From an uncultured Collinsella sp. (GTDB lineage Bacteria > Actinomycetota > Coriobacteriia > Coriobacteriales > Coriobacteriaceae), in assembly GCA_900550785.1 (NCBI GenBank), contig URTL01000012.1, positions 1-23,531 of the forward strand: a stretch of 23,531 nt of DNA, in the 5' to 3' direction. The position numbers and the translations under genes were made by a program. Positions 14,427 through 22,984 of this stretch are shown piece after piece. The notes beneath the pieces are model-generated. The model was given only the letters and a program-made list of their open reading frames with translations. It searched no databases and was not told the origin of the DNA. The stretch's first letter is position 1; each line of letters begins with the position of its first letter.

Positions 14427-15235
14427 CGAGTATGTGGAGCAAATCCACAAGTTCGCACAGGTATGGGGCTGACGAGTCGGCCCTCGTCGTCCTCGCATGC
14501 TTGATTCTGACGCTCGACATCGTAGGAGCAGATGGTCACGAGGTCTTGCATACCGGTGGAAACAATAGGTGCATCCACGCCCGGGGTCAAGCCCTGCAAC
14601 AAAACATCAGCAGCGGAAAGCAAAATTTCCGGACGCATGGAGCCCTCGTTGTCAGCATGGGTGTCGAGCATGAGCACCAAATGATCCGGGCGCTCCCCCG
14701 CCGTGAGCTCATAGCCCACGAGCGTGTGATCCAAATCCAAGCGCTTGCTCTTTTTTCCGCGCGCGTAGTCGATGCCATGGCCCGCGCGCAGCGTGTCGAT
14801 CGCACGATGCACCTCGTCGGCGCTTACGGGCGCCTCGGGGTCCAGATGCAGGTCGATGCGATACGACAGGCGCGTGAGCTGCGCCGTCAACGCCGGCGTG
14901 CGCACGTCGATGTACGCCGCCTCGATGGGCGCCAGATCGGCCGGAGACGCCGCAGCCAGGCGCCCAAACGCCTCGTCGAGCGCCACGAACTCGGTCATAA
15001 ACAGGTCATACCACTCACATGTCGACGACGTACCCACCGGTAGCGCCGAAGAGAAGCCCACGCGCATGTGCGGAGAGAAGCCCTGCGTGACGGCATAGGG
15101 AAGTCCCGCACGGCGCACGATGCGCTCAATGGTATGGATCACTTCGAGATGGCCCAGGTACTTAAGGCGATCGCACTTGCCATAGCGAACACGAAGCCTA
15201 AAGAGCGAGGGGTTGTCGGTCAGGCGCTCACTCAT
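14423..15235 (-). CDS. TIGR03936 family radical-SAM-linked protein (DUF2344)
   Basis: 270-residue member of the family found next to, or fused with, the TIGR03960 radical SAM protein. It starts FRLRVRYGKCDRLKYLGHLEVIHTIERI (12-39), followed by AGLPYAVTQGFSPHMRVGFSSALPVGTSS, both typical. There is no CxxxCxxC motif, so this is not the catalytic partner. The ATG at 15235 overlaps the TIGR03960 stop (ATGA), so the two are translationally coupled. Biochemical function is not known; genomic linkage to L21/L27 suggests a role in RNA or ribosome modification, which is inference. An acidic stretch (ACEDDEGR) lies near the end. Confidence 0.9.
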   Translation of the reverse strand: MSERLTDNPSLFRLRVRYGKCDRLKYLGHLEVIHTIERIVRRAGLPYAVTQGFSPHMRVGFSSALPVGTSSTCEWYDLFMTEFVALDEAFGRLAAASPADLAPIEAAYIDVRTPALTAQLTRLSYRIDLHLDPEAPVSADEVHRAIDTLRAGHGIDYARGKKSKRLDLDHTLVGYELTAGERPDHLVLMLDTHADNEGSMRPEILLSAADVLLQGLTPGVDAPIVSTGMQDLVTICSYDVERQNQACEDDEGRLVSPIPVRTCGFAPHTR

Positions 15236-17109
15236 GCGCGATCACCCATCAATACATTCTTGGCGTGGAGCGTGGGGCAGATCCCGCAGCCGGTGCACGA
15301 CGTGCGGGTGCAGTCGGGAGTCGTGACGCCCTCGAGCGAGCGACGGTACTCGCGCTCGAGGAAGCCGCGCGTGCAGCCGGGGCTCACGTGCTCCCAAGGC
15401 AGGCGCCAGTCCAACTCGTAGGGCAGGTGCACGAGCTCATTGAGGTCGATGCCGTTTTTGGCAGCAGCCTCCTTCCAGTTATCGAGTGAGAAATGCTCTA
15501 CCCAGGCGTCAAAGCGAGAGCCCGAACGCCAAGCGTCGATGATGACGGGCGTCATGTCACGACCGGCGCGGGACAGCGCGGCCTCGATGAGCGAGGTCTC
15601 GGCATCGTGGTAATGCACGCGAACGGCACGGTTGCGAACGCTCGTGATAAGCAGCTTCTGGCGACGCTTGACGTCGTCGTAGTCGAGCTGCGGGCACCAT
15701 TGGAACGGCGTGGCAGCCTTGGGGATAAAGACCGAAACCGAGATGGACACCGAGATCGAGCCGCGACGAGCCTTGGGCACCACGGAACGACCGAGCTCCA
15801 GCACGTGATCGGCCAGATTGGCGATGGCCACGATGTCCTCGTCGCGCTCGCCGGGAAGGCCCATCATAAAGTAGAGCTTCATGCGGTTCCAGCCGGCCTC
15901 GAAGGCCGCCTTGGCCGCACGGTCCAGGTCCTCCTCGGTCACGTTCTTGTTAATGATGTCGCGCATGCGCTGGCTGCCGGCCTCGGGCGCGAACGTCAGG
16001 CCGCCCTTCTTTTCGCCGGCGACCGACTCGGCCATATCCACGCCAAACGAATCCAGGCGCTGCGACGGAATAGACACGCGAATACCCGTATCCTCCAGGC
16101 GACGGTTGAGCCTGCCGAGCACGTCGCGAATGCAGGAGTGGTCGGTCGTGGAGAGCGAGGTCAGCGACACCTCGTCATAGCCGGTCTTTTCCAGACCCTG
16201 AATCACCGACGAGACGATCTGGTCGGCCGAGCGCTCGCGCACCGGGCGATACGTCATGCCGGCCTGGCAAAAACGACAGCCGCGGGCGCAGCCGCGCAGG
16301 ATCTCGATAGACAGGCGGTCGTGGACCAGCTGCGCATAGGGCACGCACGACTGCGACAGCGGATTCGTGGCGCCGAAATCCTCGAAGACGCGCTTGTAGA
16401 CCACGGTCGGCGCATCCTTGCCTTCACGCGGCACGGTGTAGCCATGCGGCGAGCAGGGCTCGTCGTGACGAACCTCATAGAGCGACGGCACGTAGTTGCC
16501 GGCAATGGATGCAAGCTGCTCAACAATCTGCGCGCGCGGGACTCCTTCATCACGCAGGCGGCGATGCAGCTGGCAGGTCTCGAGCAGCGATTCCTCGCCC
16601 TCACCGATGAGGATGGCATCGAAGAAGGCCGCGTACGGCTCGGGGTTGTACACCGAGGGGCCGCCGGCGATGATGATGGGGTCGTCTTCGCCTCGGTCGG
16701 CCGCCAACAGTGGAATGCCAGCGAGGTCGAGTGCCTCGAGGAAGTTCGTCACCGCCATCTCGTGCGGCACATGCAGACCGACGATATCAAACGAAGCGAC
16801 AGGCGCTGCACCCTCGAGCGAGAGCAACGGAATGCCCGCCTCGCGCATAGCGTCACCCATATCGGGCCACGGCACATAGCCACGCTCGCAGGAGATGCCC
16901 TCGGCCTGGTTAAGGATGTTGTAGAGGATGGCGATGCCCTGGTTGGGCAGACCGACCTCGTACACATCCGGATAGATCAGGCAGCAACGGTAGTCGGCAT
17001 CGGCCTTGGAAAGCGTGCCCCACTCGTGATCGATATAGCGACTCGGCTTCTCGACCTTGGCGAGCAACGGCTCAATTAAATGAAAACAATCTTGGTATGC
17101 AACGCGCAA
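15232..17109 (-). CDS. TIGR03960 family B12-binding radical SAM protein (TTG start)
   Basis: 625 residues. The N-terminus KVEKPSRYIDHEWGT (18-32) is characteristic. A cobalamin-binding-type Rossmann region (about 40-210) includes IIIAGGPSVYNPEPYA and DAILIGEGEE. The radical SAM core carries C274, C278 and C281 in RGCARGCRFCQAG, which bind the 4Fe-4S cluster. GGLTFAPEAGSQRMRDIINK and KLYFMMGLPGE are also conserved. The C-terminus has a second cysteine group, C600, C605, C608, C611 (CX4CX2CX2C), possibly another iron-sulfur site. TTG 17109 lies 7 nt after AGGGG. The reaction is unknown; it is probably a radical-mediated methylation or methylthiolation-like step with the TIGR03936 partner. Confidence 0.9.
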   Translation of the reverse strand: MRVAYQDCFHLIEPLLAKVEKPSRYIDHEWGTLSKADADYRCCLIYPDVYEVGLPNQGIAILYNILNQAEGISCERGYVPWPDMGDAMREAGIPLLSLEGAAPVASFDIVGLHVPHEMAVTNFLEALDLAGIPLLAADRGEDDPIIIAGGPSVYNPEPYAAFFDAILIGEGEESLLETCQLHRRLRDEGVPRAQIVEQLASIAGNYVPSLYEVRHDEPCSPHGYTVPREGKDAPTVVYKRVFEDFGATNPLSQSCVPYAQLVHDRLSIEILRGCARGCRFCQAGMTYRPVRERSADQIVSSVIQGLEKTGYDEVSLTSLSTTDHSCIRDVLGRLNRRLEDTGIRVSIPSQRLDSFGVDMAESVAGEKKGGLTFAPEAGSQRMRDIINKNVTEEDLDRAAKAAFEAGWNRMKLYFMMGLPGERDEDIVAIANLADHVLELGRSVVPKARRGSISVSISVSVFIPKAATPFQWCPQLDYDDVKRRQKLLITSVRNRAVRVHYHDAETSLIEAALSRAGRDMTPVIIDAWRSGSRFDAWVEHFSLDNWKEAAAKNGIDLNELVHLPYELDWRLPWEHVSPGCTRGFLEREYRRSLEGVTTPDCTRTSCTGCGICPTLHAKNVLMGDRA

Positions 17110-17119
17110 CGGAAAACCC

Positions 17120-18049
17120 CTAAGCAGCGAGATCTGATGCGTCCTGATAGGACGCCATAGGACGGGTAGCGCCCGCGACCGTGGTCACCAGATCGCGAAC
17201 GCGGGAGAACGTGGCAGTGACCACCTCGTTGGCACGACTGTAGTCGACATCGCGCTCGTAGAGCGAAACGAGCGCACGGCCCATGCCATAGGTGCCCGCG
17301 GCAGCAGTAAGCGCCTTGACGGCAAACCCAATATGCGGCGTCTGCTTGACGAGCGCGCGGGTGACCGCGCGGATCACCAAGCCGCCGGCAAGCACGCCCG
17401 CGACCTCGTAGCCGCGCTCGGGCTTAATGCCGCGTCCAAAGACGGCAGCGAGCTCAAAGAGCATGCCCACCTGCGCCAGCGCCATAACGGGATAATCGGC
17501 GCCCGGCAAAAACACCAGCGCACCGGTCGCCATATTGGTGAGCGCGCACGAGGTGATGATACGATTGGCCGCCGCGATGCGCATGAAGGCAAAGTTCGCC
17601 GCAAAAGCCGTTTCCTTGTCGGTGCGATCGAGAATCCAGCGGGCAAGCGTCTCGAGCAGATACGTCTTATCGGTTGCCGCTACCACGCCGAGCATGGGCG
17701 TGGACTCCTCGATAAACGGCACCTCCACAGCAGACTCGGCAAGCACGCACACGGGCGCACCGGCGATCACGAGCTCCTGCACGGCACTCTCCAAGCGGTC
17801 GGAACCACACGAGAGCACCAGTACCACATCGGTATCGGTCTTTGGAGCAATTCGCTCCTCCCCCAGACGCTCGACGCGCACAATGCCCGAGGTCGTCTGC
17901 GGCACAAAGGCGTCACGCACCGTCTCGGCCAGAAAGCGCGAGGCGGACGAATCCAGATAGACCGAGACGCGCACCGGCGTATCGGAATCCTTCTTAACGG
18001 ACGCGCCCATCTTAAAAGCGCGGGTCAGCTTATCTACGGGAATTTTCAT
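17120..18049 (-). CDS. DUF697 family protein of unknown function
   Basis: 309 residues. The C-terminal half (about 145-275) resembles DUF697: DYPVMALAQVGMLFELAAVFG, then AGGLVIRAVTRALVKQTP, then TYGMGRALVSLYE. This domain is often attached to P-loop GTPases. The N-terminal half (about 26-125) looks like an alternating strand/helix fold (VRVSVYLDSSASRFLAETV, DTDVVLVLSC, APVCVLAES) but has no Walker A or NKxD motif, so it may be a degenerate GTPase-like domain. Hydrophobic helices at about 165-205 and 213-235 suggest membrane association. ATG 18049 follows GGAGGGG. It lies 18 bp behind rodA and 10 bp ahead of TIGR03960, so it is co-transcribed. Function not assigned. Confidence 0.75.
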   Translation of the reverse strand: MKIPVDKLTRAFKMGASVKKDSDTPVRVSVYLDSSASRFLAETVRDAFVPQTTSGIVRVERLGEERIAPKTDTDVVLVLSCGSDRLESAVQELVIAGAPVCVLAESAVEVPFIEESTPMLGVVAATDKTYLLETLARWILDRTDKETAFAANFAFMRIAAANRIITSCALTNMATGALVFLPGADYPVMALAQVGMLFELAAVFGRGIKPERGYEVAGVLAGGLVIRAVTRALVKQTPHIGFAVKALTAAAGTYGMGRALVSLYERDVDYSRANEVVTATFSRVRDLVTTVAGATRPMASYQDASDLAA

Positions 18050-18067
18050 AGCAAACCCCTCCAGCGG

Positions 18068-19294
18068 TTACGCGGCGCCCGAACGATGCCGCCATATGGA
18101 TTGTACGATACCCACCGTCAGCAGCTGGATCATCATCGAAGACGAACCAAAGCTAATAAACGGTAGCGGAATACCGGTAATCGGCATCATGCCGATGCAC
18201 ATGCCGATGTTCTCGAAGGTCTGGAATGCCCACATGCCGACGATACCTACGCACGACAGACGCAGGAACAGCGACTCGCACTTAAAGGCGACGCGAATCG
18301 TCGAAAAGATCAGCAGCACGTAGAGGCACAGGAGCAAAAAGGAACCGCAAAAGCCAAAGGTCTCGGACAGGAAGGCGAAGACGAAGTCGGTGTGGAACTC
18401 AGGCAGAAAGCCGCCGGCCGACTGCGTCGCATGCCCCAGGCCCTTACCAAAGAAGCCGCCCGAGCCAACGGCGATAAGCGACTGCTGCAGGTTGTAGGCA
18501 TCGTCCGAATCGGCATTATCGGGGTCGATAAAGACCGTCAGACGGTTCATCTGATACTGCTTGATGAGCACATCGTGGCCGAGCAACGAATCAAAGACCG
18601 AATCAAGCGCCAGGACGAGGGCCACCAGGCCCACGAGCAGGGCCAGGGTCGACAGCACCCATTCGCGGCGTGCACCGCTCATGCAGATGACGATGGCGCC
18701 CGAAACCAGCACGACCAGGCCCGAGCCCAGGTCACCCATGGCAACGACGGCCAAAAACGGAATGGACAGCATGCCGCAGAGCTTGACGTAGTCGCGAACG
18801 GTATCGATGCGACCGTTATACTGCGAGCCAAGCGTAGCAATAAAGAAGATGGTGATGAGCTTGGCAAGCTCAACCGGCTGGAACGTCAAGCCGATACCGG
18901 GAATCTTGATCCAGCCCGTCATGCCCAGACCGCCCGTATAGGACAGACCCGGAATCTTGGGCGAGAAGATCACGATCAGGTCGATGACGAGCAACGCCGT
19001 CGAGAAATTGGAAATACCGCGCAGGTCGGTTCGCCAGACGAGCACCGCCAGCACCGCTCCGATGCCAATTCCCAGCAAATGGCGCGAGAACGAAGCATCG
19101 GCCTTAAACTGCGAAGCCGACCAGATAATGATGGCACCGTAGGCGACGAGCGCCACAGTAGCCACGAGCACACCGATATGCACCTTTTGGCGAAACGTGC
19201 CGCGCGAGGCCGAAAGTTGCTTGTTGACGCGGTCCAGGCTGCTGCGAGAGCCGGTCTTGGTTGAACGGAACAGATCCGCCGGAGAAAAATCCAT
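18068..19294 (-). CDS. rodA: Rod-shape SEDS glycosyltransferase RodA
   Basis: SEDS-family peptidoglycan polymerase of the elongasome, partner of PBP2. 408 residues with about ten membrane helices after a 38-residue cytoplasmic N-terminus. Signatures are GMTGWIKIPG and FQPVELAKL (about 124-146), GDLGSGLVVL (188-197), the catalytic aspartate in LPEFHTDFVFA (D303 by position), and the C-terminal ITGIPLPFISFGSSSM. ATG 19294 is 5 nt from AGGAGG and 9 nt behind mrdA. RodA rather than FtsW is chosen because the gene sits with mreBCD and the class B PBP. Confidence 0.93.
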   Translation of the reverse strand: MDFSPADLFRSTKTGSRSSLDRVNKQLSASRGTFRQKVHIGVLVATVALVAYGAIIIWSASQFKADASFSRHLLGIGIGAVLAVLVWRTDLRGISNFSTALLVIDLIVIFSPKIPGLSYTGGLGMTGWIKIPGIGLTFQPVELAKLITIFFIATLGSQYNGRIDTVRDYVKLCGMLSIPFLAVVAMGDLGSGLVVLVSGAIVICMSGARREWVLSTLALLVGLVALVLALDSVFDSLLGHDVLIKQYQMNRLTVFIDPDNADSDDAYNLQQSLIAVGSGGFFGKGLGHATQSAGGFLPEFHTDFVFAFLSETFGFCGSFLLLCLYVLLIFSTIRVAFKCESLFLRLSCVGIVGMWAFQTFENIGMCIGMMPITGIPLPFISFGSSSMMIQLLTVGIVQSIWRHRSGAA

Positions 19295-19303
19295 CGCAAC
19301 CTC

Positions 19304-21373
19304 CTATCGAACCGAAGAATCGCCCGAGGCCGAAGAGGTATCGGGCTCGTCATAAATCACGCCGAGCACGTCGCGCACGACATGCATCGCGGTATCTGAG
19401 CCACCGCCGCCCTGCTCCAGGACGGTAGCGATGACATACTTGGGATCATCGGCCGGTGCATAGGCGCAGAACCACGCGTATTCGTCCTCGCCACTTTTCT
19501 CGCCCGTGCCCGACTTGCCGTATACCTGCGGCGTCAGGGTGCCAAAGTGCGCCGCCAGGGACGTCGATGCCGTGTAAATCACGTCGTGCATGCCGTTGCG
19601 AACAAGAGCCAAATCCGAATCGCTGTTGATCTTGGCCTCCAGGCGCTTCTTCTTGCCCTTGCCATTGTACTTATAGGCATCGCCGTCGCCATCGCGCGAC
19701 ACGGCAGACAAAAATACGTGAGGCACGTACTGTTTGCCGCCGTTGGCAAGACCCATATAGGCGCACGCCATCTGCAGGGGCGTCACCAGGATGTCGCCCT
19801 GGCCGATAGCAATGTTGGTCATATCGCCGGCATTCCACTTGCGGTCCTCGGCAGAGGCGTCGGTGAAGTATGACTCTTTCCACTCGGCATCGGGAATACG
19901 ACCCGCGCCCTCACTCGGCAGATCGATACCGCAGGTCTTGCCTAGGCCCCAGCGACGAAAGACCTCCTGCAGGCCCTCGGGATGTTGCTCGTCATAAAAG
20001 AACGCCTTACCCATGTCGTAGAAGACGGGGTCGCACGAGTTGGCGATACCCGACTGCAGCGTCATGGTGCCGTGGCCAGACGTCAGCCAGCAGCGCTTGC
20101 CCCAAGCCTTGCCCAGACCCGTCCAATAACCCGTGCAGTTGGTTGTCTGCGTTGAAGTGTAGGTTCCAAACTCAAGACCGGCCAGTGCCGAGAGCGGCTT
20201 GATGGTCGAGGCCGACATGTACTGTCCGCTAATGGCGCGGTTGAGCAGCGGGTGCGAACCCTTGTCATCATTGAGCTCGGTCCACACGTCATTTGAGACG
20301 CCGCCGATAAAGACGGACGGATCGAACTTGGGCTGGCTCGCCATGCCCAGGATCTCGCCATTGTTGGGATCGAGACACACCACAGCGCCGTTGCCGGCAT
20401 TGCTGTAGCCAGTGGTCTTGGCAAGCTCGATAGCGCTCGCCAGCGCCGTCTCACAGGCCTGTTGGATCTTAAGGTCGAGCGTGAGCTTAATGTCGGAGCC
20501 GGCCTTCGCGGGCACGGCGCCGGCCTGACCGGTCACATTGCCCGAGGCATCGACCTTGACGGTCTGCTCGCCACGAATACCCTGCAGCAGGTTTTCGTAG
20601 TAGCTCTCAACGCCCGCCTGGCCCACGATATCGCCCGACTGGTACGTAATCTTGCCAGCAGAAGCATCATCATCGCCAGAGGTTTTCTTATTCTGGGCCT
20701 CGAGCTGCTCGGAGGTAATGGTGCCGGTATAGCCCAAGATATGGCATGCCGTCTCGCCGTATGGATACTGGCGCTCGGTACGCTCGGCAATCTTGACGCC
20801 CGGGAACTCGCCGGCGTGTTCCTTGATATAGGCAACCGTGGAGCGACGGACGTCCGTCGCGATGGTATGCAGGCTCTGAGCGCCCTCTGTATTGTCCTGA
20901 ATATTGCGAAGGACCGCCACATAAGGCATTCCAAGCACGTTGGCAAGATGGCGAACCAGAACCTCATCCTCGGCAAGGTCGCGGTAGGCCACGACAGCAA
21001 GTGAGGGACGGTTCTGGACAAGCGCCACGCCATTGCGGTCGAGGATGCGGCCGCGCACAGCGGGTGTGGTAACGGTGCGAGTCTGATTACTATTGGCCTG
21101 CTTCTCGTAATAGTCCGACGAGACCATCTGCATGCCCCACAGCTTGACGGCAAGTGCCGCAAACATCGCGCCCACACCCGTGGTGAGGATGGAAAAGCGG
21201 CCCTTAAAGGCGGTCGCCGCGGTATTGCCCTCGCCCTCGGTGGCGCGCGGGGCCGTTCCATGCTGTGTATCGTAGGTAAAACGGGAATCGCCTCGACGCA
21301 TGATGACCAGCGCGACCACGATGGCCACAACCAGCACGATACCGGCGATAATAACCGTCATCTGGGAAGACAT
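19304..21373 (-). CDS. mrdA: Penicillin-binding protein 2, elongasome transpeptidase
   Basis: Class B PBP that crosslinks new peptidoglycan with RodA. 689 residues. The pedestal/dimer domain begins TPAVRGRILDRNG (103-115). The transpeptidase domain has S389-T-I-K392 (SxxK), S446-C-D448 (the SxD form seen in PBP2 proteins rather than SxN), and K620-S-G (KSG). Residues 408-435 hold two cysteines in the loop typical of PBP2. Oddity: there are two hydrophobic helices, about 6-25 and 61-83, separated by a loop with RRGDSR and KGRF, instead of the usual single anchor. ATG 21373 is 7 nt from AGGGGAGG and 13 nt behind mreD. Tail is Ser/Asp-rich. Confidence 0.93.
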   Translation of the reverse strand: MSSQMTVIIAGIVLVVAIVVALVIMRRGDSRFTYDTQHGTAPRATEGEGNTAATAFKGRFSILTTGVGAMFAALAVKLWGMQMVSSDYYEKQANSNQTRTVTTPAVRGRILDRNGVALVQNRPSLAVVAYRDLAEDEVLVRHLANVLGMPYVAVLRNIQDNTEGAQSLHTIATDVRRSTVAYIKEHAGEFPGVKIAERTERQYPYGETACHILGYTGTITSEQLEAQNKKTSGDDDASAGKITYQSGDIVGQAGVESYYENLLQGIRGEQTVKVDASGNVTGQAGAVPAKAGSDIKLTLDLKIQQACETALASAIELAKTTGYSNAGNGAVVCLDPNNGEILGMASQPKFDPSVFIGGVSNDVWTELNDDKGSHPLLNRAISGQYMSASTIKPLSALAGLEFGTYTSTQTTNCTGYWTGLGKAWGKRCWLTSGHGTMTLQSGIANSCDPVFYDMGKAFFYDEQHPEGLQEVFRRWGLGKTCGIDLPSEGAGRIPDAEWKESYFTDASAEDRKWNAGDMTNIAIGQGDILVTPLQMACAYMGLANGGKQYVPHVFLSAVSRDGDGDAYKYNGKGKKKRLEAKINSDSDLALVRNGMHDVIYTASTSLAAHFGTLTPQVYGKSGTGEKSGEDEYAWFCAYAPADDPKYVIATVLEQGGGGSDTAMHVVRDVLGVIYDEPDTSSASGDSSVR

Positions 21374-21386
21374 CTACGGGCCTCCC

Positions 21387-21953
21387 CTATTTGAGCTTGC
21401 GGGTCTTGGGCTTAAAGCGCATACCCGTCTGGCGTCCGCCACGTGCGGAGAATCCATAGCCGGACTGCGGCACGACGCCGGACATCAAAAACGGAATGGC
21501 AACCAGACCCGTCAGGATCGAGGACGGCAGCGCATGGCCGAAGATCGCCACGACAAAGCTCGTCTCCAAACCCATAAACAGCAAGATGATGCTGTAGATC
21601 ACATTAATGACGAGCGCGAAGGCGCCCACAGTGACGCCGCGCGCACTTGGGGTACCGCCCGTCTGACCGACGGCGCTGTGCACCAGGGCAAAAGAACCCA
21701 CGGTCAGCAGGAGCGACATAATGCCCACCGGCACGGCAGCGGACAGGGCATAAAACAAGCCGCTGCAAAAACCGCACACGACGGCACGGGTCGGGTCGCC
21801 CGAGAACACACTCAGGCACACCAAGATAATCATGAAGTTGACGCGACCACCCGCAATGGAGATCTGCGGTGCCAGGCCTGCCTGCAGCAGCACGCACACG
21901 ATGGCGGCGATCACAAACGTGCGGGAGCTCATCCCCTGCTCGTGTAGATCCAT
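21387..21953 (-). CDS. mreD: Rod shape-determining protein MreD
   Basis: Small integral membrane protein of the elongasome, 188 residues with about five hydrophobic helices (FVIAAIVCVLLQAGLA near the start). It ends in a basic tail (GRQTGMRFKPKTRKLK). The family is poorly conserved; the call rests on topology and on its place between mreC and mrdA. ATG 21953 is 7 nt from the GGGGG at 21961-21965. An ATG two codons upstream (21959) would leave only 1 nt, and the ATG at 21932 is a further alternative. Confidence 0.85.
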   Translation of the reverse strand: MDLHEQGMSSRTFVIAAIVCVLLQAGLAPQISIAGGRVNFMIILVCLSVFSGDPTRAVVCGFCSGLFYALSAAVPVGIMSLLLTVGSFALVHSAVGQTGGTPSARGVTVGAFALVINVIYSIILLFMGLETSFVVAIFGHALPSSILTGLVAIPFLMSGVVPQSGYGFSARGGRQTGMRFKPKTRKLK

Positions 21954-21964
21954 GGACATGCCCC

Positions 21965-22963
21965 CTATTCGTTCGAGCCAGAATCGGTCATCTCGGACGT
22001 GTCGGAACTGTCATCCGAGCTCTCGTCCTTCGTCTTGGTTGCAGCATCGCGCGACGTTCCCTGCGGCGTGCTGTTGGCCGTGCTCACGTCCTCATCCGAG
22101 GCCGACTGTTCATCGGTCAGCGAGGTAATGACCAGCACTTCCTCGTTGTTCTCGGCCGTGGTCTGAGCGCGCACCACAATGGTGTAGTACACGTCGTTTG
22201 CCGATTTCTCAACCGACGAGACGGTGCCGAGCGGTAGACCCTTGGGGAACACACCGCCGATGCCCGAGGTCACGATGATGTCGCCAACCTTAACGTCGGA
22301 GTCGACGCTCACGTACTCAAGACGCAGCGTGCCGTCAGCCTGACCCTGCAGCATGCCCTGGGCGCGCGTGTCCTGTACCATGGCGGACACACCCGAGTTC
22401 TCGTCGCCAATCAGGCGCACGGTGGACGTCTTGGCCGAGACTTCGATGATCTGGCCGATAACACCGGCAGAACTCGTCACGGGCATGTTGATGGTAAGGC
22501 CGTCGGCAGAGCCCTTGTCGATGGTAACGGTCGAGGTCCAGGCATCGCCCGAGGCACCAACGATACGAGCAGCGGTCGATTTGAGGTTATAGGTCGACTG
22601 CAGGCCGACCAGCCCCTCCAGACGCTCGGCGGTCTTTTGAGACTCGGAGAGCTCGGCAACCTTAGAGGTCAGTTCCTCGTTTTGCTTCTTAAGCTCGTCG
22701 AGCGTGTCCTGCGACGCCGTAAGGTTAGAGAACACGTTGCCGATGGCATTGAAGGGAGCCGCCACAGCCGAACCCACAAAGCGCACCGGCGAGGTAATCG
22801 TCGTTACGCCCGAACGCACGGCATGAATCGGCCCAGCCTCGCCCTCACGAATATAAAACGTGAGCAGCAACACCGAAATCAGGCTGAAAACAATCAACGG
22901 GCGCATACCCGTTGATTGTCGCTTGGTATTCAGATTTGTGGAGAAACCCGAAGATCGTGCCAA
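21965..22963 (-). CDS. mreC: Rod shape-determining protein MreC (TTG start)
   Basis: Membrane-anchored periplasmic-side scaffold that activates PBP2-RodA. 332 residues: a short basic cytoplasmic N-terminus, one helix (about 20-38), a coiled coil (about 85-118, DTLDELKKQNEELTSKVAEL), then the two-barrel MreC domain (IVGASGDAWTSTVTIDKGSADGL..., VGDIIVTSGIGGVFPKGLPLGTV). The last 50 residues are a low-complexity Ser/Asp/Thr/Glu tail. TTG 22963 is 7 nt from AAGGTGG; no ATG is near. It starts 21 bp after the mreB stop, with no terminator between. Confidence 0.93.
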   Translation of the reverse strand: MARSSGFSTNLNTKRQSTGMRPLIVFSLISVLLLTFYIREGEAGPIHAVRSGVTTITSPVRFVGSAVAAPFNAIGNVFSNLTASQDTLDELKKQNEELTSKVAELSESQKTAERLEGLVGLQSTYNLKSTAARIVGASGDAWTSTVTIDKGSADGLTINMPVTSSAGVIGQIIEVSAKTSTVRLIGDENSGVSAMVQDTRAQGMLQGQADGTLRLEYVSVDSDVKVGDIIVTSGIGGVFPKGLPLGTVSSVEKSANDVYYTIVVRAQTTAENNEEVLVITSLTDEQSASDEDVSTANSTPQGTSRDAATKTKDESSDDSSDTSEMTDSGSNE

Positions 22964-22984
22964 ATGGAATCCACCTTTTGGAAA

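Noticed and set aside
15493..17079. A plus-strand open frame of 528 codons antisense to TIGR03960
   Set aside because: Same artefact: the antisense frame of a conserved GC-rich gene, with an Arg/Ala/Gly/Val-rich translation and no motif.
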